From: Pseudomonadota bacterium
GTDB taxonomy: Bacteria > Myxococcota_A > Polyangia > Polyangiales > Polyangiaceae
DNA: 9,519 bases
Assembly: GCA_023411445.1 (NCBI GenBank)
Contig: JAEYOT010000890.1
Coordinates: 1 to 9,519 of the forward strand
Direction of reading: 5' to 3'
Position numbers and translations under genes: made by a program. The notes under the pieces were generated by a model that was not told the DNA's origin, did not search any database, and worked only from the letters and a program-made list of their open reading frames with translations. Shown here piece by piece: positions 1-6,397 of this stretch. Position 1 is the stretch's first letter. Every line of letters begins with the position of its first letter.

Positions 1-1293
1 GTCCACCAACTGCTGCTCAAGTCCGTCGCGTGCGTGCCGATTCTAGCGCCATCCGGCACCGCCATCGGCGCGCTATACCTGGAGACGCGCATCAACCCGG
101 GACGTCACTTCGAGCGCGAGCTGCCGACCCTGAGCGCGTTCGCCGATCAAGTCGCGATCGCGCTGGAGAACGCGCGCTTGGTCAGACAGAACGCGGAGCG
201 CGCCGACGAGCTGGCCGAAGCCAACGCCGAGCTGGCCGAGGCGCAGCAGCGACTCCGAGAGCTGCTCGATGGCCGCACCCAGCAGCTCAAGCGCACCCGC
301 CAAAAGCTGCGCGACGCGCGCGACACGCTGTACAGCCACTTCGGCTACCAAGGCCTGGTCGGCACCAGCTCCGCCATGCGCCGCGTGTACGCCTTGGTCG
401 ATCGCGTCAAGGACACCGACGTGCCGGTGCTGATCACCGGTGAGTCCGGCACCGGCAAGGAGGTGGTGGCGCGCGCCGTTCACAGCGCCTCCACCCGCGG
501 CAAGGCGAAGTTCTTGGGCGTCAACTGCGGAGCGATCCCGGAGAACTTGCTGGAGAGCGAGCTGTTCGGCCACGTGCGCGGCGCGTTCACGGGCGCGGAC
601 CGCGAACGCAAGGGTCTGATCCGCGAAGCGGAGGGCGGCAGTATCCTGCTCGACGAGATCGGTGAGATGCCGGTCAAGATGCAAGCCGGGCTCTTGCGCG
701 TGCTGCAGGAGAAGCGCGTGCGCCCGGTGGGCGGCGCGCACGAAGAGCCGGTGGACGTGCGCATCCTGTTCGCGACCAACCGCGATCTCGAGCGCATGGT
801 GCAGGAGGGAAAATTCCGCGAGGACCTGTACTACCGCATCCACGTGGTCGAGATTCACCTGCCCGCGCTGCGTGAGCGCAGCGACGACATCCCGCAGCTG
901 GTGGACTACTTTCTGGGCTTGTTTGCCGCGCGCTACAAGCGCGAGAAGAAGGCGGTCTCGCGCGATGCATTGCGCCGGCTGCAGAGCTACGGCTGGCCGG
1001 GCAACGTGCGCCAGCTGGAGCACGTGCTGCTCAACGCCTGGGTCATGAGCGAAGAGCAAGAGCTGACGGCGGAGGATTTCGAGATCCCGGACGGGTTCCG
1101 CACGCTGGCCGGCGGCGGCGCTCAGGCACGTCCGCCCAAGAAGGCGACCACCAGCCAGCATCGCCGGGATGAGCGCGAGCGCATCATCGAGGCCCTGCGC
1201 TCGTGCAACTGGAACCGCGTGAAGGCTGCCGAGCTGTCCGGCATTCCGCGCCGCACGTTTTACCGCCGCCTGCGCGAGTACGGCATACAGTAG
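1..1293 (+). CDS. Sigma-54-dependent transcriptional activator, GAF–AAA+–Fis HTH (5' end outside window)
   Basis: The reading frame is open to the left edge, so the gene is 5'-truncated; the in-frame GTG at 34 lies inside a GAF domain and is not the start. Of 430 visible residues, about 1-55 are the end of a GAF sensor domain (strand ending GALYLE, then a helix with [14 protein letters not shown]). Residues about 58-105 are a charged, heptad-like coiled-coil linker. The AAA+ domain follows with Walker A GESGTGKE (147-154), the sigma-54-contacting GAFTGA loop (194-199), Walker [10 protein letters not shown] (D218), sensor I FATNR and the arginine-finger segment REDLYYRI. A Fis-type helix-turn-helix closes the protein ([20 protein letters not shown]). 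All catalytic motifs are intact, so it should hydrolyse ATP to remodel sigma-54 RNA polymerase at enhancer-dependent promoters. What the GAF domain senses, and any further N-terminal domain, cannot be seen. It converges on the FHA-type activator gene, with 7 bases between stops. Confidence 0.95.
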   Translation, partial: VHQLLLKSVACVPILAPSGTAIGALYLETRINPGRHFERELPTLSAFADQVAIALENARLVRQNAERADELAEANAELAEAQQRLRELLDGRTQQLKRTRQKLRDARDTLYSHFGYQGLVGTSSAMRRVYALVDRVKDTDVPVLITGESGTGKEVVARAVHSASTRGKAKFLGVNCGAIPENLLESELFGHVRGAFTGADRERKGLIREAEGGSILLDEIGEMPVKMQAGLLRVLQEKRVRPVGGAHEEPVDVRILFATNRDLERMVQEGKFREDLYYRIHVVEIHLPALRERSDDIPQLVDYFLGLFAARYKREKKAVSRDALRRLQSYGWPGNVRQLEHVLLNAWVMSEEQELTAEDFEIPDGFRTLAGGGAQARPPKKATTSQHRRDERERIIEALRSCNWNRVKAAELSGIPRRTFYRRLREYGIQ

Positions 1294-1300
1294 CGGCGCG

Positions 1301-3232
1301 TCACAGGCCTAGGTTCTTCAGCTTCTTGTGCAGGCCTTCGCGGGTGATGCCGAGCGTCTTGGCGGCGCTGGTCTTGTTGTTGCCGTGGGCAGCCAAAGCC
1401 TTGAGCAAGACCTGCCTCTCGTAGCGATCCATGATCTGGCGCAGCGTCTCGCTGCGGCTGCCGTCCGGGGCGTCGTTGCCGGCTGGCGGCTCGGGCGCTG
1501 CGGTGCCGTCCACGATGCGGCTGCTGAGCAGCTCAGGACCGATGAAGCTCTCGTCATCAGCTTGAATCACCGCGCGCTGCACCTCGTTCTCCAGCTCGCG
1601 CACGTTGCCGGGCCAGTCGTAGGCGCGCAGGCGATCGAGCGCCGCTTGCGTGAAGCCGGCAACTTTGCGCCCGAACTCACCCGTGTAGCGCTCCAAGAAG
1701 TGCGCGGCCAACGCTGGGATGTCCTCGGGCCTCTCGCGCAGCGGTGGTACGCGCAGCGGGAAGACCTTGAGCCGGTAGTACAGATCTTCGCGGAAACGCC
1801 CGGCCGCCACCTCTTGCTCCAGCTTGCGGTTGGTGGCGGCCACGATGCGCACGTTCACTTTGCGCGCGCTCTGCGCGCCGAGCGGACGAACCTCGCCTTC
1901 TTGCAGCGCGCGCAGCAGCTTGGCTTGGAGCGCGAGCGGCAGCTCACCCACCTCGACCAAGAACAAAGTGCCGCCATCCGCGACCTCGAACAGACCCTTC
2001 TTCTCTTCCGTGGCGCCCGTGAAGGCGCCGCGCTTGTGTCCGAACAGCTCACTCTCCAGCAAATTCTCGGGAAAGGCGGCGCAGTTCTGGGCCACGAACA
2101 GCTTGTCGCGACGCTGGCTCTTGTCGTGAATCGCGGAGGCGAACAGCTCCTTGCCGGTGCCGGTCTCGCCTTCCAGCAGCACGGTGACGCGCGTGCCGGC
2201 GACCTTGTCCAGCTGCGCCAGTGCTTGCTTCAGGCACTGGCTGTCGCCCACGATGCGTCGCTCGCCGCGACGCGAGTGCTCGCGCCCTCGCAAGAATACG
2301 TTCTCTTTGCGGAGCTGCTCTTCCGCCAAGGTCAGCTTCTTAATCAGCCGCGCGCTGACGATGGCCAACGACGCACCCTGAGCGAGCACGCCGAGCGCGT
2401 CCACGTCGCGCTGGTCGAACATGGCCGGGGCGTCGCGGTTGTCGACCTGCAGCACGCCCAAGATGGCGTCGCCTTTCCACAGCGGGACGCCGATGGTGCT
2501 GCGGATGTTGGCGCCGAGCAGGGACTCGGAGCCGAACGTTTCGCGCGGCGCGTCCGCCGCCAGCACCGCGGCGCGCCCCTCCACCACGCGGCGGGCCACG
2601 CTGCGCGTCAGCGGCACCGGTCCGGATGGAACGCGTGGAGCGCCATCGGGACCGCGCACGCGCGTGACCATCGGCAAGAGCAGGCGGCTCTCCGGCTGCG
2701 CTTCCTCCATGAGCGCGACCGTGGCGTGCGTGCCGCGCGGAGCCAGCCTGAGCGCGGCCTCCGCCACCTGCGCCACGACTTGCTCCAAGGACTCGGCCGC
2801 GCCCAAGGCCGAAAGCACGGCGCTCCACAGCTTGGGCTCGAGCGCTGGCGTGGCGCTCTGCAGCTCCTGCAGGCTGCGCGTCGAGACGACCTCCGGCGGC
2901 GGCGGCTCCGGACCGAGCCCAATGCGCAAGCGCGTCGGTTCGCCTGCGTCGCCGCCCAGCTCTAGTTCGTCCCCCGCCAGTAACGCGAGCGGCGTCGTCA
3001 CCAGCTGCCGCTCGCCGCCGCGTACCAGCACGGTGCCGCCCGCGCTCTCCAGGTCCACCACGAACGCGCCAGCATCGGTCACGCTGATACGGGCGTGCTC
3101 GGCCGAGACGTGCGCGCCGCCCAGCCTCAGCTCACAGACGCTGCTGCGCCCGAGTCGCACGACGTCCGCATCCGTCTCGAAGCTCCGACCAGCGTCGCTG
3201 CCGGAGAGCACTTCGATACGGATGCGTGACAT
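1301..3232 (-). CDS. FHA–GAF–AAA+–Fis sigma-54 activator with altered Walker B motif
   Basis: A 643-residue protein. Residues about 1-105 are an FHA domain (VVRLGRSS at 24-31, SAEH at 43-46, then DLESAGGT), a module that binds phosphothreonine peptides. About 135-300 form a GAF domain, followed by a short helical linker. The AAA+ domain has Walker A GETGTGKE (355-362), GAFTGA (402-407), sensor I VAATNR and arginine-finger segment [10 protein letters not shown]-terminal Fis HTH ends the protein ([21 protein letters not shown]). The architecture is that of myxobacterial-type activators controlled by Ser/Thr kinases; control by a kinase is inferred. Oddity: Walker B reads LFLVEVGEL, with valine (V426) in place of the metal-coordinating aspartate; the neighbouring glutamate E427 is kept. 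ATP hydrolysis may therefore be impaired. The ATG start fits the usual beginning of such FHA domains, although no strong Shine-Dalgarno sequence precedes it. It lies 24 bases downstream of the HEAT lipoprotein gene and is probably co-transcribed with it. Confidence 0.95.
   Translation of the reverse strand: MSRIRIEVLSGSDAGRSFETDADVVRLGRSSVCELRLGGAHVSAEHARISVTDAGAFVVDLESAGGTVLVRGGERQLVTTPLALLAGDELELGGDAGEPTRLRIGLGPEPPPPEVVSTRSLQELQSATPALEPKLWSAVLSALGAAESLEQVVAQVAEAALRLAPRGTHATVALMEEAQPESRLLLPMVTRVRGPDGAPRVPSGPVPLTRSVARRVVEGRAAVLAADAPRETFGSESLLGANIRSTIGVPLWKGDAILGVLQVDNRDAPAMFDQRDVDALGVLAQGASLAIVSARLIKKLTLAEEQLRKENVFLRGREHSRRGERRIVGDSQCLKQALAQLDKVAGTRVTVLLEGETGTGKELFASAIHDKSQRRDKLFVAQNCAAFPENLLESELFGHKRGAFTGATEEKKGLFEVADGGTLFLVEVGELPLALQAKLLRALQEGEVRPLGAQSARKVNVRIVAATNRKLEQEVAAGRFREDLYYRLKVFPLRVPPLRERPEDIPALAAHFLERYTGEFGRKVAGFTQAALDRLRAYDWPGNVRELENEVQRAVIQADDESFIGPELLSSRIVDGTAAPEPPAGNDAPDGSRSETLRQIMDRYERQVLLKALAAHGNNKTSAAKTLGITREGLHKKLKNLGL
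1955..1957 (-). other. Walker B Asp-to-Val codon (V426) in the FHA-type activator
   Basis: On the minus strand this codon reads GTC (Val) where the Walker B motif of the family has aspartate (GAC or GAT). One A-to-T change would convert GAC to GTC. The flanking residues GGTLFL and EVGELP are canonical, so the alignment is unambiguous and the frame is intact on both sides. In PspF the equivalent Asp-Glu pair is D107/E108, and both residues matter for ATP hydrolysis. Confidence 0.9.
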
Positions 3233-3256
3233 CAGGGGCGGCTGAACCCAGCGTGC

Positions 3257-5002
3257 TCAGCCGCGCGCGTCGATGCGGTACATCACCTGCTTGAGGGGCG
3301 TGTCGCCAGCGCGCTTGTCCGCGTCTGGGGAGTCCGCGTTCTTTTGGATGATCGCGTTCAGCTTGCCGGACACGCCCTTGTCGCCCTTGGGCGTGAGGTG
3401 ATCGATGGCGGACGCTGCAGTGAAGCGCACGGCGGCGTTCGTGACCTTGTCCAAGCCGGCGACCAGCTCGTCGCGGGTCTGCGCGTTGCCGTAGATGGCG
3501 ATCATGTAGCCGTCCTTCACGCCGGCGAATTGCGACGCCTGCTCCTGGTTCTCCGACTTCTGGATGGCGGAGACGTAGCAGGCCGCGCGATCGCCGCACG
3601 CCTTCACCTCTTGCTCGACCAGCTTGTACAGCTTCTTCTCGAGGTCCGAACCGTAGCGGTCGACCGCTGCCTTGACTTGCGGCAGCTGGTCCGGCTTGGC
3701 CAGCTTCATCGCGACCAGCGCGCACGCCGCCTGGAAGGGCTTGATGTCGTCGGCGTCGCCCTTGACCGCTGCGGCGCGGCCTAGCAGCCAATCGATCATG
3801 CCCGGGTCGTAGAAATGGCCGACGGACTCCACCAACGCCTCCAGCGCGCCGCCGCCCGGGTTCTCGGGTGTCATCGCCTCGAACACGGCCTTGAACGCAG
3901 CCTTGGAGTCCTCCGTGGCAGGCAGCTTGGTCAGCTCGCGCGCGATGACCGCCTTGTTCTGCAGATCCTTCTCGGCGTTGAGGGCCGCCAGCAACGCGGG
4001 CAAGCCATCGGCGCGACCGGTCATGCCGATCACTGCGGCGGCGGTCGCCACGTAGGGCGTGCCCTGCGGGTCCTTACCGGTGATCTCCTTGATGCGCTTC
4101 TTGGAGAAGGCGACCAAGCTCTCGTGCTTGCCCTGGATCAGCTGTGAAGCTGCGTCCACGGACGGCTTACCGATCTTCACCAGCGCGAGCAGCGCGGTGA
4201 CGTGGATGTCCAGCTTCTCCGGATCGAGCAGGACCTTCAGCAGCGGCTCCACCGCCTGCGGGTCGCCGATGCGCCCGAGCACCTCGGCCGCGGTGCTCTG
4301 CCAGAACTGCTGGTCGCGGTAGCTGTCGAATGCGCTCGGATCCTTGTTGTCCTTCGGGCGCGTCATCTCCGGCTCGAGCTTGGCCAGCAGCTGTCCGGTC
4401 CAAGACTTGGCCGAGATGTTCAGCATCGCGGTGTTCAAGTCCCTGTACACGACGCCGCCCAGCATGGTGCTGGTGCGCATCTTGGCGAAGGCCTCCACCA
4501 TCGGCCCGTTCACGCCCTCCAGCTTCAAGTCGCCTGCGGCGCGCGCGGCCCACTTGATGTCGCTTTCATCCTTGGCGGTGGCGGGGCGCTTGGCAAACTC
4601 TTCGAACGCCTTCTTCAGCGCCGGCTCGGTGCGCTTGTCGCGGTACGACGCGAGCAGCTTGATCAGCATCGTGCGCGTCTTCGTGTCGAGCTGGTCGTAG
4701 TGCTCCACGTAGGTCTTGGTCAGCGGCTCGACGGTCTTGTTGCCCACGTCCTGCACGCCGGCAGCCTTCACGTCGTTGCCGTTCTTCGTGACAGCGTCCT
4801 CGAAGAACTGCTCTAGGCGCTTGACGGCGCGAGCCCTCCAAGCGGCGTCGTTCAGCTTGCCGACCCAGTACTCGGGCTGGCTTTCGTCTTGGCAGCCTAC
4901 GACCGCCGTGGTCGCCAAAAGCATGGTGGCGGTCGTCGTTGTGGCGGTGCCCAGAACGAGCGAACGGATCAGCGACACGACAGGACGCGAGGAGCGCAGC
5001 AT
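3257..5002 (-). CDS. HEAT-repeat lipoprotein of unknown function
   Basis: A 581-residue predicted lipoprotein. The N terminus has basic residues (MLRSSR...SLIRS), a Thr/Ala/Leu-rich hydrophobic stretch with a run of threonines, and a lipobox ending AVVGC, giving lipidated Cys37 followed by Gln-Asp. A +2 Gln would favour release to the outer membrane by E. coli rules. The mature part is almost wholly alpha-helical with HEAT/PBS-like repeats: YWVGKLNDAAWRARAVKRL just after the lipid site, STAAEVLGRIGDPQAVEPLLKVLL near residues 235-260, and a further helix pair near 320-345. Such solenoids usually bind other proteins; no catalytic motif is seen. Two cysteines in KACGDRAACY could form a disulfide. 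I chose the ATG at 5000-5002 because GGGAGGA lies 7 bases upstream; a TTG 15 bases earlier overlaps that ribosome site and is unlikely. It probably forms a transcript with the downstream FHA activator. Function unknown. Confidence 0.9.
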   Translation of the reverse strand: MLRSSRPVVSLIRSLVLGTATTTTATMLLATTAVVGCQDESQPEYWVGKLNDAAWRARAVKRLEQFFEDAVTKNGNDVKAAGVQDVGNKTVEPLTKTYVEHYDQLDTKTRTMLIKLLASYRDKRTEPALKKAFEEFAKRPATAKDESDIKWAARAAGDLKLEGVNGPMVEAFAKMRTSTMLGGVVYRDLNTAMLNISAKSWTGQLLAKLEPEMTRPKDNKDPSAFDSYRDQQFWQSTAAEVLGRIGDPQAVEPLLKVLLDPEKLDIHVTALLALVKIGKPSVDAASQLIQGKHESLVAFSKKRIKEITGKDPQGTPYVATAAAVIGMTGRADGLPALLAALNAEKDLQNKAVIARELTKLPATEDSKAAFKAVFEAMTPENPGGGALEALVESVGHFYDPGMIDWLLGRAAAVKGDADDIKPFQAACALVAMKLAKPDQLPQVKAAVDRYGSDLEKKLYKLVEQEVKACGDRAACYVSAIQKSENQEQASQFAGVKDGYMIAIYGNAQTRDELVAGLDKVTNAAVRFTAASAIDHLTPKGDKGVSGKLNAIIQKNADSPDADKRAGDTPLKQVMYRIDARG

Positions 5003-5008
5003 GGAAAT

Positions 5009-5015
5009 TCCTCCC
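5009..5015 (-). promoter_or_regulatory. Ribosome binding site deciding the HEAT lipoprotein start
   Basis: The minus strand reads GGGAGGA, a near-perfect Shine-Dalgarno sequence, with 7 bases between its GGAGG core and the ATG at 5002-5000. It excludes the upstream in-frame TTG at 5017-5015, whose last base is already part of this site. It is the clearest ribosome site in the window; the other starts have weak or no recognisable sites. Confidence 0.85.
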
Positions 5016-5073
5016 AAGACGGATAGACGAATGGACAGCTAGAAGACGTAGAGGACCCTAGGAAACCCGAGGC

Positions 5074-5095
5074 TTGCGCCGGAAAACTCGCGCAA
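5074..5095. repeat. Small inverted repeat in the lipoprotein leader
   Basis: TTGCGC (5074-5079) and GCGCAA (5090-5095) are perfect inverted arms of 6 bp around a 10-base loop. On the predicted lipoprotein mRNA this would form a hairpin about 70-90 bases upstream of the start codon. It has no following U-tract in the minus direction, so it does not look like an intrinsic terminator. Confidence 0.4.
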
Positions 5096-5117
5096 AATCC
5101 CCAAGTTCGCGTGCAAA

Positions 5118-5139
5118 CGGCAAGCTACGCCGGCAAGCT
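5118..5139. repeat. Nine-base direct repeat CGGCAAGCT over the candidate promoter
   Basis: CGGCAAGCT occurs at 5118-5126 and again at 5131-5139, a spacing of 13 bases start to start. The first copy overlaps the candidate -10 element and the second lies in the spacer. A regulator binding the pair would cover the promoter, but two short copies can also arise by chance. Confidence 0.5.
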
Positions 5140-5151
5140 CGAACCTGTCAA
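5122..5151 (-). promoter_or_regulatory. Candidate sigma-70-type promoter for the lipoprotein–FHA activator unit
   Basis: The minus strand has a perfect -35 hexamer TTGACA (5151-5146), an 18-base spacer and TAGCTT (5127-5122), which keeps the T-A---T positions of the -10 element. Transcription would start near 5115 and give a leader of about 110 bases before the lipoprotein ATG. The -35 match is notable in such GC-rich DNA, but the -10 match is only partial, so this is a prediction. Confidence 0.4.
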
Positions 5152-5187
5152 CGAAGGCAGAACGCCTCCACTGTAAGGGCGGGTGGG

Positions 5188-5202
5188 TAACGCAATGCGT
5201 TA
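5188..5202. promoter_or_regulatory. Perfect 15-base palindrome, possible operator
   Basis: TAACGCA-A-TGCGTTA is a perfect inverted repeat with 7-bp arms about a single central base. It lies 7 bases beyond the stop codon of the FAD oxidoreductase gene and about 36 bases upstream of the candidate -35 element of the next unit. The compact symmetry suits a dimeric regulator. As RNA it could form only about a 5-bp stem without a U-tract, so it would be a poor terminator. Confidence 0.45.
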
Positions 5203-5209
5203 GGTTGTC

Positions 5210-6388
5210 TCAGCCGATGATCATCGCTTCGGCCACATGGGTGCCCAGCTTGAAGCGGCGGTGCGCCCATGCGCCGAACGGCTCGGGCGTTTCGCCGGTG
5301 GCGATCAGGCGAGCCAGCCGCTTGCCCACGGCCGGCGCCATCATGAAGCCGTGCCCCATGAAGCCGCTCACCAAGAAGAAGCCGGGCAGCTCGTCCACCG
5401 GGCCGACGATCGGCGCGTGATCCGGCGACAAGTCGTAGAGGCCGGCCCATTGGCGTTGGATCTTCAGCGACGAGAGGCTGGGGCACGTCGCGATCAGGGC
5501 GCGCGCGTAGAGCGCCAGAAAGCGCACGGACGAGGCTTGAGTCCGCCCGGGCGGCACCTGCTGGTTGCCGATGCCCCCGACGATCTCGCCGCGCGTGGAC
5601 TGAGAGAAGTACAGCCCAGAGCCCAGGTCCGCGACCAAGGGGCCCAAGAAGGGCTTGAGCGGCTCGCTGGCGCAAATCTCGTGGCGGTGCGGGCGCGTCG
5701 GCAAGTCCACGCCGGCGCTCCGAGCCAGCTCGGGGCTGAGCGCGCCGCACGCGTTCACCACCACCGGCGCGCGCAGCGGGCCGCGCTCGGTCTGGACGCC
5801 GGAGACTCGGCCGGCCGTCGTCTCGAGCGCGAGCACCTTGCAGAAGGTGTGGATGTCCACGCCCAGCTCTCGCGCGCCTTCCGCGTAGCCCCACACGAAC
5901 GGCCACGGGAACACCACGGCGTCCTCGGCGTTGAAGCTGGCCGCCACGAGGTCCTTCAGCCCGAGCTGCGGCACGAGCTCTCTCGCGCGCTGCTCGCCGA
6001 CCAGCTCGGTCTTCAGCCCGAGCCGGCGCTGCAGCTCCACGCTGCGCGCGAGCTCGGCGGCGCGCTCCTCGTCACGTGCCAAGAACAAGTAGCCGCCCTG
6101 ACGAAACCACGTGTTGATGCGGTGCTCGTGCGCGAAGGCTTTGCACATCGCCAGGCTCTCTTGCATGAGCCGGACGTTGGCTTCGCTCGACCACTGCGCG
6201 CGCACGCCGCCGCCGTTCCTGCCGCTGGCGCCGCCGCACAGGTAGCTTGCGTCCAGCACCACGATGCGACGCGGGCCGTGCTCCTTGGCCAGGTGGTAGG
6301 CGGTGGCCAGCCCCATGATGCCGGCGCCGACGATCACCACGTCCGCCTGCGCGGGCAGGGGACGGGTGGAGCCGCCGGGGATCGTCAC
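5210..6388 (-). CDS. FAD-dependent oxidoreductase, DAO family (sarcosine oxidase beta / D-amino-acid dehydrogenase-like)
   Basis: A 392-residue, probably soluble flavoprotein that should oxidise a secondary or primary amine, such as an N-methylated or D-amino acid. A Rossmann dinucleotide motif VVIVGAGIMGLATAYHLA (GxGxxG at 21-26) and D46 bind the FAD adenosine. GGASGRNGGGVRAQW (52-66) is the flavin-contacting loop typical of the DadA/SoxB group. The C-terminal block GLYDLSPDHAPIVGP and GFFLVSGFMGHGFMMAPAVGK matches the second FAD-binding region of sarcosine oxidase beta subunits. The length is normal for a stand-alone family member. There is no signal peptide, and no gene for the other SoxA/D/G subunits is seen here. 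The start is GTG, with GAGG only 2 bases upstream, so it is probably translated by coupling to the phosphatase gene whose stop is 9 bases upstream. The exact substrate cannot be told from sequence. Confidence 0.9.
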   Translation of the reverse strand: MTIPGGSTRPLPAQADVVIVGAGIMGLATAYHLAKEHGPRRIVVLDASYLCGGASGRNGGGVRAQWSSEANVRLMQESLAMCKAFAHEHRINTWFRQGGYLFLARDEERAAELARSVELQRRLGLKTELVGEQRARELVPQLGLKDLVAASFNAEDAVVFPWPFVWGYAEGARELGVDIHTFCKVLALETTAGRVSGVQTERGPLRAPVVVNACGALSPELARSAGVDLPTRPHRHEICASEPLKPFLGPLVADLGSGLYFSQSTRGEIVGGIGNQQVPPGRTQASSVRFLALYARALIATCPSLSSLKIQRQWAGLYDLSPDHAPIVGPVDELPGFFLVSGFMGHGFMMAPAVGKRLARLIATGETPEPFGAWAHRRFKLGTHVAEAMIIG

Positions 6389-6397
6389 CGCCTCAGC

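Larger units (their letters stand above)
5003..5209. other. Intergenic regulatory region between the two minus-strand units
   Basis: This 207-base non-coding stretch separates the stop of the FAD oxidoreductase gene from the start of the HEAT lipoprotein gene. It is visibly more AT-rich in places than the neighbouring coding DNA. It contains a candidate promoter, a 9-bp direct repeat, a hairpin and a palindrome, described separately. I found no convincing sigma-54 promoter (GG and GC elements with 10 bases between) on the minus strand, and no small ORF with a credible ribosome site. Confidence 0.8.

Noticed and set aside
34..36. GTG at 34 as start of the first activator
   Set aside because: The frame continues to the window edge with sense codons, and this codon lies inside a GAF domain, so the gene is cut by the edge.
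73..1161. Minus-strand open frame (362 codons) opposite the first activator
   Set aside because: It is a composition shadow of the plus-strand AAA+ gene; the product is low-complexity in His, Leu, Ala and Arg and has no ribosome site of note.
1294..1340. Terminator between the convergent activators (AGGCCT repeated near 1306 and 1332)
   Set aside because: The 6-bp arms are self-palindromic, separated by about 20 bases, lie within the end of the FHA activator coding sequence and are not followed by a T-run.
1328..2965. Long plus-strand open frame (545 codons) opposite the FHA activator gene
   Set aside because: It mirrors the minus-strand coding frame. GC-rich codon bias makes stop codons rare on the opposite strand, and the translation has no recognisable domain while the minus frame has four.
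5071..5145. Possible sigma-54 promoter around the TTGC motifs upstream of the lipoprotein gene
   Set aside because: Several TTGC motifs occur on the minus strand, but none has a GG pair exactly 10 bases before the GC, so the -24/-12 spacing rule fails.
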